From NCBI RefSeq assembly GCF_024385575.1, contig NZ_JANFMV010000001.1:1021681-1085680 (forward strand): a stretch of DNA of 64,000 bases, given 5' to 3'. Positions 46,186 through 55,045 of this stretch are shown in pieces. The position numbers were made by a program, and so were the translations under genes. Each line of letters starts with the position of its first letter. Within the stretch, counting starts at the first letter, position 1. The notes beneath the pieces are model-generated. The model was given only the letters and a program-made list of their open reading frames with translations, was not told where the DNA came from and did not search any database. Source of the DNA: Rhizobium sp. NRK18. GTDB lineage: Bacteria > Pseudomonadota > Alphaproteobacteria > Rhizobiales > Rhizobiaceae.

Positions 46186-46659
46186 GCTCTTGATGGGGTA
46201 GCCGGATCCACTCTGCAGGCAAACGGACCATGAACTGCGCGGCTGTCAATTCACGAGCAGTCTTTGCCGGCTATGCAACCTTTGGCCACACAACCATTAA
46301 GTGTGTAGTAACTCCTGGGATTTAATATCGAAATCGTTGGGGAGACTCCTCTCGCTTTGGAATTGGTCGCAGCCATTGCCGCTTGTCGGGTGAAACGCCC
46401 GACGAACACCTTTGGCATGTGACGCCGCACTTTGTATCGCCTTTTGGCGGCGCGGTGGTTCGTTCGGCTCGTGATATCGAGCTTCAGGTGACCCAGGTGT
46501 CCACCCGACTGCGTTCCTACGTTTAATCGACAATCGATTTGATCGTTGAGCTTTTCGTCGATCGCGCGTTGCAGCCGGTCACATTTTAGAATGTTGTTTT
46601 TGACGGTCTCTGTGCGTTTGGCAGTTAGGGGAGGCCGAGAGGTGTGAATAGTAGCGCCT
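46186..46659. other. Intergenic region between rmlD and right recombinase
   Basis: A 474-base gap. TAGCCGG at 46200-46206 and CCGGCTA near 46267 form a distant inverted pair. At 46581-46594 the near-palindrome ACATTTTAGAATGT lies 66 bases before the recombinase start and could be a res-type crossover core. No tRNA, terminator with T-run or reliable gene is visible; a 78-codon minus-strand frame at 46297-46533 lacks family character. Confidence 0.4.
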
Positions 46660-47223
46660 ATGAGGGTCGGATATGCACGTGTGTCAACAAACGATCAGAA
46701 TCTCGATTTGCAGCTCATTGCCTTGCGGAAAGCCGGCTGTGACAAAATCTACTCGGATCTTGGCATTTCGGGGGCGGGGTTTTCACGGCCCGGCCTGCAG
46801 CAGGCGCTGAATGCATTGAATAGTGGTTGCACACTTGTGGTCTGGCGCCTCGACCGATTGGGTCGATCTCTGCCGAGCCTTATCCATCTGGTGGAGGAAC
46901 TTGGGCGTAGGGATGTCGACTTTCAATCACTTACTGAAAGCATAGACACGCGTTCGTCGGGCGGGAGGCTCATATTCCACATGATGGCCGCCCTGGCGGA
47001 ATTCGAACGATCTCTCATCAGTGAAAGGACACGCGCTGGCATGGAAGCCGCCCGCATGAATGGAAAGCATCTCGGACGACCGAGGGCATTGAGCATGGCC
47101 GACATCATGCAGGCAAGAAGGGCGCTTTCTTCGGGGACACCTCCACAAATCGTTGCGGATACGTTTGGGGTGTCCTCTCGAACCCTGCGTCGCTACCTTC
47201 GGACCTCTGAGGGATTTCATTGA
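46660..47223 (+). CDS. Serine recombinase (resolvase/invertase family), right flank of polysaccharide island
   Basis: A 187-residue site-specific recombinase, near the family's usual 180-190. It starts GYARVSTNDQ with nucleophile Ser9, then DRLGRSLPSL, FHMMAALAEFERSLISERT, and GRPR hinge, ending with a helix-turn-helix (PQIVADTFGVSSRTLRRYL). It is strongly similar to the left-flank recombinase but clearly diverged and shorter at the C-terminus. It points away from the polysaccharide genes. The target site is not known. Confidence 0.92.
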   Translation: MRVGYARVSTNDQNLDLQLIALRKAGCDKIYSDLGISGAGFSRPGLQQALNALNSGCTLVVWRLDRLGRSLPSLIHLVEELGRRDVDFQSLTESIDTRSSGGRLIFHMMAALAEFERSLISERTRAGMEAARMNGKHLGRPRALSMADIMQARRALSSGTPPQIVADTFGVSSRTLRRYLRTSEGFH

Positions 47224-47271
47224 CGGTAGCCACTTTTGCATTTGGTGAAAAATGAGCAGGGCATTGAATCA

Positions 47272-47721
47272 ATGATCGCCCCAAGGATCGCATATTTGAT
47301 TGACCCGGACACCTCGAAGATTTGCAAGAAGTCCTTTCGCCGCAATCAGGGTGCGTTCATTGCGGATGCGATCGATTGCGATGTTGTCGATGTCATAACC
47401 TATGACAGTGCCCACAGCCTGTATTTCGACGATGCAGGCCTGAGGAACGGATTGAACCATTACATGATGCTGGATGGCTATCCGGACCCCCTGATAGGCA
47501 AGCTCCTTCTATTGTCCAATAGTGCGGAGGAGCCTTCCGTCAGCATGCTCGAAGTTGCTGGACGGATACAGCTTTACAAGCCTGTCCTCGATCCGGTCAT
47601 TGTGGCAACATTGTTTGAGGCGGATGATGTGGTGTTTCATATCAGCGCGGTCGAGAAGTTCACGTCACGCATTGAGCGCTTTGCCATTACTGTCGATACG
47701 ACGCTATCGCCCTGGCCTTGA
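47272..47721 (+). CDS. Hypothetical protein
   Basis: A 149-residue soluble protein. The ATG at 47272 is preferred over a TTG at 47236, because APRIAYLIDPDTSKICKKSF reads as an N-terminal domain start. Mid-protein GLNHYMMLDGYPDPLIGKLL and VAGRIQLYKPVLDPVI look conserved in style, but no family is recognised. It lies 48 bases after the recombinase stop and overlaps the convergent next gene by 35 bases at its end. Confidence 0.62.
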   Translation: MIAPRIAYLIDPDTSKICKKSFRRNQGAFIADAIDCDVVDVITYDSAHSLYFDDAGLRNGLNHYMMLDGYPDPLIGKLLLLSNSAEEPSVSMLEVAGRIQLYKPVLDPVIVATLFEADDVVFHISAVEKFTSRIERFAITVDTTLSPWP

Positions 47722-48118
47722 CTGTTGCCTTCTCTCTGACAAGACGGACCGCGAAGCCGACCTTCCTTTGTCCATCCATCAATTCAACGGGGTCTAACGC
47801 AGGTCTCGTGACTTCAACGCGTTCTGCGAAGTCGTCAATCGATACCAGGGGACCGCGCATGGTCTCGCCATCGGCGCCTGCGATCACAAGCTTGCCGAGA
47901 CCAGGGACCAGAACTCCGTCGATGAAGCAGACACTTGTCGTCGGATCGCGCCGGTCAGGCTTAGCGAAGATGACAATGTGCCCATCGCCTGTCTGCAGCT
48001 TCTTCACATTCGACGCATTGAGCAAAAGGGAAACGGCCCGCTCGCTCTCCGATCGTTTGACATGATGTTCTGAAATCGTGGCGGATGTGACATCAATAAC
48101 ATACACTGGAATGGTCAT
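47687..48118 (-). CDS. Hypothetical protein, convergent with the previous gene
   Basis: A 143-residue protein if the ATG at 48118 (MTIPVYVIDVTSA) is used; the frame stays open to 48229 but the extra 37 residues look unlike protein. A segment GDGHIVIFAKPDRRDPTTS and GPLVSIDDFAERVEVTR suggest a compact alpha/beta fold. No family is recognised. Its 3' end overlaps the preceding plus-strand gene by 35 bases, so antisense interference is possible. Confidence 0.6.
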   Translation of the reverse strand: MTIPVYVIDVTSATISEHHVKRSESERAVSLLLNASNVKKLQTGDGHIVIFAKPDRRDPTTSVCFIDGVLVPGLGKLVIAGADGETMRGPLVSIDDFAERVEVTRPALDPVELMDGQRKVGFAVRLVREKATVKARAIASYRQ

Positions 48119-48658
48119 GTTATCATTGGCTCTGCTTTCGGAGCGCTCGTGCAATTGCCTTCGTAGGGCGGCTGAAGTTATTTGACTATCATTGTCGAAA
48201 TCTGCGTGACAATGCCAGAAATTTGACAAAACACCAATACTCCAAGGTGTTCATGGGCTCACAAAGAGCGACTCATCCCTCAAGTCATTCCGTTGTCTTG
48301 CAACTCAGCGAACAAGACCGCCTTTGCAATCGGGGAGGCGCCGGCGTTGCCTGATCAATCTTGTCTTTGCTGCAAACCTCCACCATGCATTAAGACCTGC
48401 AAGCCGCTGACAGCCTGCTGCCCATGCGTGACTACCGGTGGGCTTCGCCGGAAGCGGACGTGCGGATGATCCTTGCGCTCGGATCGTTCGAACTGCCTGG
48501 ATAAGGGCAAGCTTGTTCGGGCGTAGAGTTATCAATGCTGGCAGATACTGGTCTCGTACCTGTTGCGGACCATCTGCTACGGGATGACGGTTCAAATCAG
48601 TCAAAGGTGAGGACGCAAGTGAACCTGTCGGATAACGGCAACCCGATCAGGCGCCGTC
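48119..48658. other. Intergenic region upstream of hypothetical and downstream of lipoprotein gene
   Basis: A 540-base gap between two minus-strand genes. I see a short inverted repeat CCGG around 48440-48460 (ACCGGTGGGCTTCGCCGG) and no T-run. A 99-codon minus-strand open frame at 48305-48604 has no family character. No tRNA or mobile element end was seen. Confidence 0.45.
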
Positions 48659-49840
48659 TCAGAATGTCGTCGGGGCCGGTTGAAAGAAGACGAACTGGCC
48701 ATTCGAGACCCGGAACATGTCGCAGTTCCTGCGAACCGTTCCGTCGGAGTGTAGTCTGAAGACACCGGCCGCGCCGCGAAAGCCGGAAGGGTTGGTCAGG
48801 TGGGCATCATCCAGGCCCTCGCGGCCATATCGCCGCGCTATGCCAAGCGCCATGGCCGTGGCGTCGTAGGCATAGGCGGCGTCGAGACTCACCGGAAATC
48901 CGGTTTCGCGCAGATAGCGATCGCCGATACGGTTCTGTATGTTGTAGCCGAAGCGACAGACGAGCGCGCCGGCGAGTTCCGGCGTGCGACGGGCATCGGT
49001 CGGGGTCGTTTCGGCTATCACAAGCATCGCCCGACTGGAAGCAGAGCGCCCGTCCTGGATGCTCCTGACGATCTGCGGTGCATTCTTGATGCCCGGAAAC
49101 AGGACAACAAGATCATAGGCTTTCAGGGATTCCGTTTGCCTGCTGTTCAGGCCTGCAGCATCCACTGAAATCGTCGCAGAGATCGAGCCGCCAAACGCAG
49201 CGATTTCGCGCTTTGCGCGGTCCATCTCGCCTTTTGGATAGCCCGGCGGTGCGAGGATCGCGCCCTTGGCGGCGCCTTCGGCCATGGCGAAGGATACCGC
49301 CTCGACGATGCCGTCGACCGCATTGGACGAAAACGGATAGGCGCCGGACTTTTGTGGAACATCGCCATTGTCCGCCAGCAAAATTATCCGGGCATCACGC
49401 CCTGCAAGCGCGCGTTGAATGTCCGGCAGACTGGATGAGGGCGCGGAGGTGATCAGCAGCTTGATCCCGCTCGAGCCGAGCCTTCGGGTTGTGGCTTCCA
49501 CCTCGCCTGGCTTGTCTCCGACCTGCGCGACCTGCATGGAAAACTCGCCGCCCGCGAGATCACGAATGGCCATGGCGGCGCCGGCACGTCTGTCCCGTTC
49601 CGCCTGGCTTGTCGCCTGGTTGTCCGGCAGATAGCTGAGGTAGCCGATGAGGGGATCGCCCGCGCCTATTGTCTCGCTTTTCGGCTGTGGACCCGTGGCC
49701 TTGGCCGTCGCATTCGCCGACGGAGCCGTGACGCCCTCGGCGATGTCACCGGTCTGGCAACCGGTGATAACGGCCAAGGCAAGGCCTGTGGCCAGCAGCA
49801 AAGCCTCACGCCAACGGTGTCCGTGGATGGTCAATTTCAT
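48659..49840 (-). CDS. Periplasmic ligand-binding lipoprotein (Peripla_BP_6 / penicillin-binding-protein activator-like)
   Basis: A 393-residue lipoprotein when started at ATG 49840, placing the lipobox VITGC with Cys28 properly; the frame is open to 49900 upstream. After a ~40-residue linker rich in Ala/Thr, a periplasmic-binding fold of the leucine/isoleucine/valine type follows: GYLSYLPDNQATSQAERDRRAGAAMAIRDL, IILLADNGDVPQKSGAYPFSS, and DAAYAYDATAMALGIARRYG. Alphaproteobacterial relatives are labelled penicillin-binding protein activators (LpoA-like). No ABC permease is adjacent, which favours a cell-envelope role over transport. Confidence 0.82.
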   Translation of the reverse strand: MKLTIHGHRWREALLLATGLALAVITGCQTGDIAEGVTAPSANATAKATGPQPKSETIGAGDPLIGYLSYLPDNQATSQAERDRRAGAAMAIRDLAGGEFSMQVAQVGDKPGEVEATTRRLGSSGIKLLITSAPSSSLPDIQRALAGRDARIILLADNGDVPQKSGAYPFSSNAVDGIVEAVSFAMAEGAAKGAILAPPGYPKGEMDRAKREIAAFGGSISATISVDAAGLNSRQTESLKAYDLVVLFPGIKNAPQIVRSIQDGRSASSRAMLVIAETTPTDARRTPELAGALVCRFGYNIQNRIGDRYLRETGFPVSLDAAYAYDATAMALGIARRYGREGLDDAHLTNPSGFRGAAGVFRLHSDGTVRRNCDMFRVSNGQFVFFQPAPTTF

Positions 49841-50262
49841 CTGCCGGACAGTCTGCCAGAACCCTCTCCAAGACACCGTTTGCCTGGCTTCCCTAAACAT
49901 GCCGATGCTTGAATTCCGTAAATTGTCTCTCGGAAAGCTCCTCCGTACAGGCCTCGAGGACCTATCTGTGCCTCTTGGTGTTGAAGCTCGCCCGCATCAC
50001 GCCTCTCAGGATACGCGTGGCCCTCAACAGGTCGGTATCAGAGACCTGCCACGACAAGATGCACCTGCAGATTTGTGTCCGTCCGCCTGGCAAACGCCGA
50101 GGGCAGGAGGGATCGATGACGGCAGCGAAACAGATGAAGCTCTGACGTGTCGGGATACGCATCATGTCTCGCACCCGAGCCGCTTCGGCATCCATGCTTT
50201 CAGGCCTTTGGCGACGTCGACTTTGAGCTTGACCGATGGCGTTCAAACGCCCTCAGAAAATC

Positions 50263-50280
50263 AAATAAAATACAAAATGT
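50263..50280 (-). promoter_or_regulatory. Operator-like element, GTATTTTATTT variant (tctC promoter region)
   Basis: On the minus strand this reads ACATTTTGTATTTTATTT. It resembles the elements at 53841-53857 and 63182-63193 and partners the TTTTTGTATCC element at 50392-50406, in opposite orientation about 120 bases away. Confidence 0.4.
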
Positions 50281-50391
50281 GAAAACTTGGGGCTTCTGGT
50301 AAAATGATGACGTGCAAAAAGATATATAAATTGCAGATATTTAACTTAATACTCCAGATTTATGTCGCCGCAAGCTTCAAAAAATGTGGAC

Positions 50392-50406
50392 ATTTTTGTA
50401 TCCCAT
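50392..50406 (+). promoter_or_regulatory. Operator-like element TTTTTGTATCC (tctC promoter region)
   Basis: ATTTTTGTATCCCAT, 74 bases upstream of the tctC start. The core TTTTTGTATCC recurs at 53694-53708 (reverse strand) and 63333-63343, both in promoter regions of the same catabolic locus. It is a candidate site for the GntR/FCD regulator at 55881-56543. Confidence 0.5.
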
Positions 50407-50479
50407 GATAGCTTCCGGGTGGGCTGGCTACTGATCGGTCCCGTCGCCGGGAGGGTGGCGTCAATTTGCGGAGGAATTC

Positions 50480-51445
50480 ATGAGAAAAAGAATTGTAGCA
50501 GGCATTGTGAGTGCGCTTGCCTTGATCGCGGCGGGTCCGGCCCTGGCGGAATATCCGGATCGTCCCATTACAATGATCGTTGCTTACAGCGCTGGCGGTG
50601 GCACCGATATTGCTGCCCGGACACTCGTCCCCTATGTCGAGAAGCATCTGGGCGAGGGCGCATCAATTGTCGTCGTGAACCGGCCTGGCGCAGGCGGTGA
50701 AATCGGGTTTACGGAGCTGGCGAAATCGGCGCCCGACGGCTACACGATCGGCTTCATCAATACGCCGAACCTGATCACGATTCCCATTCAGCGCAAGGCT
50801 CGCTATTCGCTGTCCACGCTGAAGCCGATTGCCAATGTCATCAACGACCCGGGCGCATTCAGCGTTGTTCCGGACAGCCCGTACAAGACGCTGGACGAGT
50901 TGGTCGCCTATGCCAAGGAGCATCCGGGTGAGGTGACCTATGGTACGACAGGCCTCGGCTCCGACGACCATTTGGCGGCTCTTGCATTTGAAGCAGCCGC
51001 TGGGGTCAAGCTGTCGCATGTGCCGTTCAGTGGAAACGCAGATGTGCGCGCTGCCGCCTTGGGCGGGCATATTGCCATCGCGGACATGAACATCTCGGAA
51101 GCGATTTCGGACGTCGAGGAAGGTTCGCTCATTGCGCTTGGGCAGATGGCGGAAAAGCGCTGGGACAAGGCGCCCAATGTCCCGACATTCAAGGAACAGG
51201 GTTATGACGTGATCTCCGGGTCGCAGCGCGGCATAGGCGCTCCGGCAGGCGTTCCGGATGACATTGTTGCAAAGCTCGCCGAAGCCGTGCGGGCGGCAGT
51301 CAACGATCCTGATTTCCAAGCCCGCGCCAACGAGCAGAAGCTCGCGCTCGACTATATGGATTCCGCAGCCTTTACCGCCGCACTCGAGGGGATGCAGAAA
51401 CAGTACGAAGCGCTCTGGGCAAAGGACCCTTGGGTTCAGCAGTGA
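50480..51445 (+). CDS. tctC: Tripartite tricarboxylate transporter substrate-binding protein (TctC/Bug family)
   Basis: A 321-residue periplasmic protein. Residues 1-23 are a signal peptide ending GPALA. The Bug-family signature YPDRPITMIVAYSAGGGTDIAAR begins the mature protein, and VVVNRPGAGGEIGF is also typical. It binds a di- or tricarboxylate and delivers it to TctAB. It starts with ATG at 50480, preceded by GGAGG. The downstream tctB and tctA are in order, separated by about 77 and 4 bases. Confidence 0.93.
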   Translation: MRKRIVAGIVSALALIAAGPALAEYPDRPITMIVAYSAGGGTDIAARTLVPYVEKHLGEGASIVVVNRPGAGGEIGFTELAKSAPDGYTIGFINTPNLITIPIQRKARYSLSTLKPIANVINDPGAFSVVPDSPYKTLDELVAYAKEHPGEVTYGTTGLGSDDHLAALAFEAAAGVKLSHVPFSGNADVRAAALGGHIAIADMNISEAISDVEEGSLIALGQMAEKRWDKAPNVPTFKEQGYDVISGSQRGIGAPAGVPDDIVAKLAEAVRAAVNDPDFQARANEQKLALDYMDSAAFTAALEGMQKQYEALWAKDPWVQQ

Positions 51446-51522
51446 CTTGAATGACGAGGGGCGACTGGGAGGTTGCCCCTTACTGCTGTTCATTTCGAGG
51501 TTGCACTATGGGAGGCAGACTT

Positions 51523-51978
51523 ATGCGGCGACTACACCTGGAAATTTTGGCTGGCCTGATTGCCGGCGGCGTCCTCTTGATATTCTTCATGCAGGCCATG
51601 GGCTATCGAGGCGGAAGCGGAATGATGCCGAGATCCGTCTTGATCCTGGCGCTGGCTCTCACGGCGATCTGGATATTTCAAAGTGGTCTCGGGCTGCGAA
51701 GACATGCGGGATCTCCCATACAGTGGAACCAATTCGCAATCTGGCGTTTCGTCGCGCTTTTCGGCGGCACGGCAATCGCTGTGATGGGCATCTCGACGCT
51801 TGGATACTTCACCAGCGCCGCCATCATTCTGCCTTTGGTCGCTATGGCGATCGGATATCGCAGGCCGCTGCCGATCGTCATCGCAACCGTCGCCTTCGTG
51901 GCAGTTCTGTTTTCCGTTTTCCACCTCTTGCTCAATATCCCGCTTCCCCCGGAAGCCATCCTCTCGATCGGCAGTTAA
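51523..51978 (+). CDS. tctB: Tripartite tricarboxylate transporter small permease TctB
   Basis: A 151-residue membrane protein with four hydrophobic helices (EILAGLIAGGVLLIFFMQAM is the first). TctB proteins are poorly conserved; length, topology and position between tctC and tctA decide the call. GGAGG at 51511-51515 is 7 bases ahead of the ATG at 51523, so this start is preferred over the ATG at 51508 or 51451. Confidence 0.85.
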   Translation: MRRLHLEILAGLIAGGVLLIFFMQAMGYRGGSGMMPRSVLILALALTAIWIFQSGLGLRRHAGSPIQWNQFAIWRFVALFGGTAIAVMGISTLGYFTSAAIILPLVAMAIGYRRPLPIVIATVAFVAVLFSVFHLLLNIPLPPEAILSIGS

Positions 51979-51982
51979 CGCG

Positions 51983-53509
51983 ATGTTCGAAATCCTGAAT
52001 CACATTCTCTCCGCGTTGCCGCAGATGTTTACCCTGCCCGTGATGCTTGCGATGATTGTCGGCACAGCCGTTGGCATTGCCGTTGGGGCATTGCCGGGAC
52101 TGTCTGCCACCATGGGCATTGCGGTGCTGATACCGCTGACCTTCTCCATGGATCCCTTGCCGGCTTTGGCGATGATGGCCGGCATCTACAATGGGGCGAT
52201 GTATGGAGGCTCGATTCCGGCGATCCTGTTGCGGATCCCCGGCACGCCAGCGGGAGTGGCGACCGTATTCGACGGCTACCCGATGGCCCAGAAAGGGCAG
52301 GGGCGGCTTGCGCTGAGAATTTCACTGGCCTCGTCGTCCATCGGATCGGCAGCCAGCGCGGTCGCCTTGCTGTTGTTGGCGCCACCCCTTGCAATGGTCG
52401 CGCTTAAATTCAGCCCCGCAAACTACTTCTGGCTTGCGGCATTCGGCCTTATGACCATTGCAGTCCTCTTGTCCTCCAATCCTGTCAAAGGACTGATCGC
52501 GGCCTGCCTCGGGTTGCTGATCGGCATGATCGGCATTGATCCGATTTCCGGAATCGAACGATTTTCCTTCGACCATGTCGAACTCCTCAGCGGAATTGAC
52601 ATCATCGTCTTGCTGACGGGCCTTTATGCCATTCCTCCGGCCATCGATCTCGCCATCAGGCCGCCCAAGCTTGGAGAGAGCCAGCGCGAACTCGATGGGA
52701 GACCTGACGGATTTCGCTGGTCAAGCCTGATCCCCGTCTGGCTGAAGGCATCACTGATCGGTATTGTCACAGGGATCATCCCGGCGCTTGGCGGCAATAT
52801 TGCAGCCGTCTTTGCATGGAACGAGCAACGCCGTGGCGACCCCGATAAGGAGAAATACGGAAAAGGCGCGCCTGAAGGTGTCGCCGCTCCCGAGTGCGCC
52901 AATAATGCCGATACCGCAGCAACGCTCATTCCGGCGTTGACGCTCGGTATCCCCGGCAGCGGCGTTGCCGCGGTCATGCTTGGAGCCTTGCTGGTGCATG
53001 GACTGGTTCCGGGGCCGCAGCTTTTCCGCGAAAGTGCCGACATTACCTACGGCTTCATGCTGTCGATGCTGTTTACGGCCGTCTTGATGTATTTTCTTGG
53101 ATTGGTTGGCGCAAAAGGCTTCATCTACATTCTGAGGCTTCCCTCTCAGCTGTTGGCCCCGATGATTATGCTCATGTCGGTCGTGGGTGTTTACGCCATT
53201 CACAACAGCCTGTTCGAAGTGTGGATGATGCTCGGCTTCGGCCTCCTGGGCTACGCAATGGAAAAACTGGACATTCCAACCGCGCCAACCGTTCTTGCCG
53301 TCATCCTCGGCCCGATGGCGGAAGAAGCGCTGCGCCGCACGCTCCTGATCTCCGGTGGCAGCTTCGGTGCTTTGTTCACCGGAGCGATTTCCTGGATGAT
53401 GATCTGCCTGATCGCCTTGTCTTTCGGAATTCCAGCATTCCGCCTGTTCCGCAAGCGCAGGGACGCGTCAAGCGATGGATCCGCTCATCATGGCGCCGCC
53501 AGTTCGTGA
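51983..53509 (+). CDS. tctA: Tripartite tricarboxylate transporter large permease TctA
   Basis: A 508-residue polytopic permease. The family signature GALPGLSATMGIAVLIPLTF lies near residue 35, followed by YNGAMYGGSIPAILLRIPGTP and the second conserved loop PALGGNIAAVFAWNEQRR, LTLGIPGSGVAAVMLGALLVHGL. It uses the ion gradient for carboxylate uptake. ATG at 51983 follows the tctB stop by 4 bases. A strong stem-loop lies just after its stop codon. Confidence 0.95.
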   Translation: MFEILNHILSALPQMFTLPVMLAMIVGTAVGIAVGALPGLSATMGIAVLIPLTFSMDPLPALAMMAGIYNGAMYGGSIPAILLRIPGTPAGVATVFDGYPMAQKGQGRLALRISLASSSIGSAASAVALLLLAPPLAMVALKFSPANYFWLAAFGLMTIAVLLSSNPVKGLIAACLGLLIGMIGIDPISGIERFSFDHVELLSGIDIIVLLTGLYAIPPAIDLAIRPPKLGESQRELDGRPDGFRWSSLIPVWLKASLIGIVTGIIPALGGNIAAVFAWNEQRRGDPDKEKYGKGAPEGVAAPECANNADTAATLIPALTLGIPGSGVAAVMLGALLVHGLVPGPQLFRESADITYGFMLSMLFTAVLMYFLGLVGAKGFIYILRLPSQLLAPMIMLMSVVGVYAIHNSLFEVWMMLGFGLLGYAMEKLDIPTAPTVLAVILGPMAEEALRRTLLISGGSFGALFTGAISWMMICLIALSFGIPAFRLFRKRRDASSDGSAHHGAASS

Positions 53510-53515
53510 TGCCGG

Positions 53516-53545
53516 AGAGGCGAAGACGTCGCGATCTTCGCCTCT
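53516..53545 (+). terminator. Stem-loop after tctA
   Basis: AGAGGCGAAGA and TCTTCGCCTCT form a perfect 11-bp stem with an 8-base loop, 7 bases after the tctA stop. There is no proper T-run afterwards, but the stem is strong enough to block read-through or protect the transcript end. Confidence 0.65.
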
Positions 53546-53693
53546 GCTCTCTGCCGTTATCGATTTCTTCACCGGCTGAAAGCTTGTCGGCGACGCGTTT
53601 CACAACGTCATGATTTGGGTGGCTCCACCCCGCATCTCTCGGAAAGCGCCAATCGGCGACTTGTTCGGTGCGCGACGAATGCCTTGTGATAAT

Positions 53694-53708
53694 TTTGGAT
53701 ACAAAAAC
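53694..53708 (-). promoter_or_regulatory. Operator-like element TTTTTGTATCC (dehydrogenase promoter region)
   Basis: On the minus strand TTTTTGTATCCAAAA; on the plus strand TTTTG-GATA-CAAAA gives 5-bp arms around a 4-base centre. It shares its 11-base core with the elements ahead of tctC and of the 6PGDH-like gene. Confidence 0.5.
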
Positions 53709-53759
53709 TGGTGTTTGCGAGCTTTCGAAATTTGTACTCAAGGTGAAATCATAAGGATT

Positions 53760-53778
53760 TTCTGTAATTTACGGAAAT
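53760..53778. promoter_or_regulatory. 19-bp near-palindrome
   Basis: TTTCTGTAATTTACGGAAA has arms TTTC-GTAA and TTAC-GAAA with few mismatches. It lies between the two operator-like elements. TTCCGTAAATT, which matches one arm and the centre, also occurs at 49914-49924 upstream of tctC. Confidence 0.4.
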
Positions 53779-53840
53779 AAATGGAGAGAAATCGAAAATG
53801 GAGGTTTGTTCGTTTGTCTGTCGCTTGCATTTTTGGTCTT

Positions 53841-53857
53841 TTTTTGTATTTATTTTG
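53841..53857 (+). promoter_or_regulatory. Operator-like element GTATTTATTTTG (dehydrogenase promoter region)
   Basis: TTTTTGTATTTATTTTG. Its GTATTTATTTTG part is identical to the reverse strand of 63182-63193. It partners the element at 53694-53708, in opposite orientation about 150 bases away, as in the two other promoter regions. Confidence 0.45.
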
Positions 53858-54090
53858 CTGGACCTGATGCAGTCAGGCGGCGCAGCCGACGGGAAGCCGA
53901 TGAGGCTATTTCGAGATCTGTGAGCGGTGGTTGCTCCCGTGGAATCAAGTCCCGCCGCTTTGTGCGTCAGGCGCGAATACTGGATGGATATCAATGATAT
54001 GCGGCACGAAATTCGATCGAACTCCGGAGTTGCTCCAGGCAGAGCTATTCCAGGCAGTCGCCTTCTGCCCCGCCTTTCCGAGCGCGTGGC

Positions 54091-55020
54091 ATGAATAAGC
54101 GTCCCGTAATCCACGTGGTGGACCCCATCCACCAAGACGTCATTGAATTCCTGAGGCAGCAGGCCGTTGTTCTGACCCCGGAGGTTTCGTTTCCATCCGA
54201 CTGTGACGCGGTCATCGTGCGAACCAAAGCCATCTCAGCCAAAGATCTCGCGGCCTGCCCGAACCTGAAGATAATCGGAAAGCACGGCTCCGGGCTGGAT
54301 GCAATTGACGTCGATGCTGCGAATGCACGTGGTGTGACTGTGTTATCGACACCGGGCGCCAATGCCGAATCTGTCGCCGATCTCGCAATATGTTTTGCGT
54401 TGGCACTGATCCGCAACTTGCAACGCCTGAGTTCGGCCACCAAGGAAGGACGGGCTGCAAGTGCAGACGAGAAGAATGGCTATGACCTTGGAGAGCTCGA
54501 GGCGGGCATCTTTGGCCTCGGTGCAGTGGGCCGCGCCACCGCCCGCCGGCTGAGCCAGGGTTTCGGCGCAGATGTTCACGCCTACGACCCGGGTATCGCG
54601 GAAGAGCAATGGCCGGCAGGCATCCGGCGCGCCCGGAGCCTGGATGACATCCTGAAGAATTCGAGAATTGTCTTTCTGCATGCTCCGCTGCTGCCGTCGA
54701 CAAGGAATCTAATCGACGCTGCCGCGCTGAAGCTCATGCCCAAGGGTTCGTATCTGGTGAACTGCGCACGGGGCGGGATAGTGGACGAGGCTGCGTTGGC
54801 ATCTGCATTGCTGAGCGGCCACTTGGCCGGCGCTGCTTCGGATGTCTTCGCGGTCGAACCGCCAGAGCCCAGCAATCCGCTTCTGAGCTGCCCAACCTTT
54901 ATTGCCACGCCCCATGTTGGCGGGGCGACCAACGGTGCCTTGCGGCGCGTGGGCCAGTCGATCGCGGAACAGGTTCTTTCAAGCCTTGGCCGCTCGAACT
55001 CGCCGGCTCGGTATTCATAA
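54091..55020 (+). CDS. D-isomer specific 2-hydroxyacid dehydrogenase (SerA-like)
   Basis: A 309-residue NAD-dependent dehydrogenase. The coenzyme motif is FGLGAVGRATARRL near residue 142; the catalytic residues appear in order: arginine in NCARGGIVDE, glutamate in DVFAVEPPEP, histidine in ATPHVGGAT. It interconverts a D-2-hydroxy acid and the 2-keto acid. It lacks the C-terminal ACT domain of full biosynthetic SerA, so a catabolic role is more likely. The aldolase-family gene follows after 25 bases. Confidence 0.92.
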   Translation: MNKRPVIHVVDPIHQDVIEFLRQQAVVLTPEVSFPSDCDAVIVRTKAISAKDLAACPNLKIIGKHGSGLDAIDVDAANARGVTVLSTPGANAESVADLAICFALALIRNLQRLSSATKEGRAASADEKNGYDLGELEAGIFGLGAVGRATARRLSQGFGADVHAYDPGIAEEQWPAGIRRARSLDDILKNSRIVFLHAPLLPSTRNLIDAAALKLMPKGSYLVNCARGGIVDEAALASALLSGHLAGAASDVFAVEPPEPSNPLLSCPTFIATPHVGGATNGALRRVGQSIAEQVLSSLGRSNSPARYS

Positions 55021-55045
55021 CTTCCAAAATCCAAGGAGACTGAAG

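Larger units (their letters stand above)
49841..50479. other. Divergent regulatory region upstream of lipoprotein gene and tctC
   Basis: A 639-base gap. Its left part is GC-rich and holds an open frame (49647-50282 on the plus strand) without family character. The right part from ~50255 to 50405 is AT-rich and carries two copies of the AT-rich operator-like element described separately, so it is the likely promoter region of tctCBA. GGAGG occurs at 50471-50475 ahead of the tctC ATG. Confidence 0.5.
53546..54090. other. Regulatory region upstream of hydroxyacid dehydrogenase operon
   Basis: A 545-base gap, AT-rich between 53690 and 53860. It holds the TTTTTGTATCC element (reverse strand), the TTTTTGTATTTATTTTG element and a 19-bp near-palindrome, each listed separately. 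From 53865 to 54090 the sequence returns to normal GC with no recognisable gene. Confidence 0.5.

Noticed and set aside
49647..50282. 211-codon open frame across the lipoprotein gene start and the gap before tctC
   Set aside because: It runs antisense to the lipoprotein gene, changes character in the gap, and has no recognisable domain or start signal.
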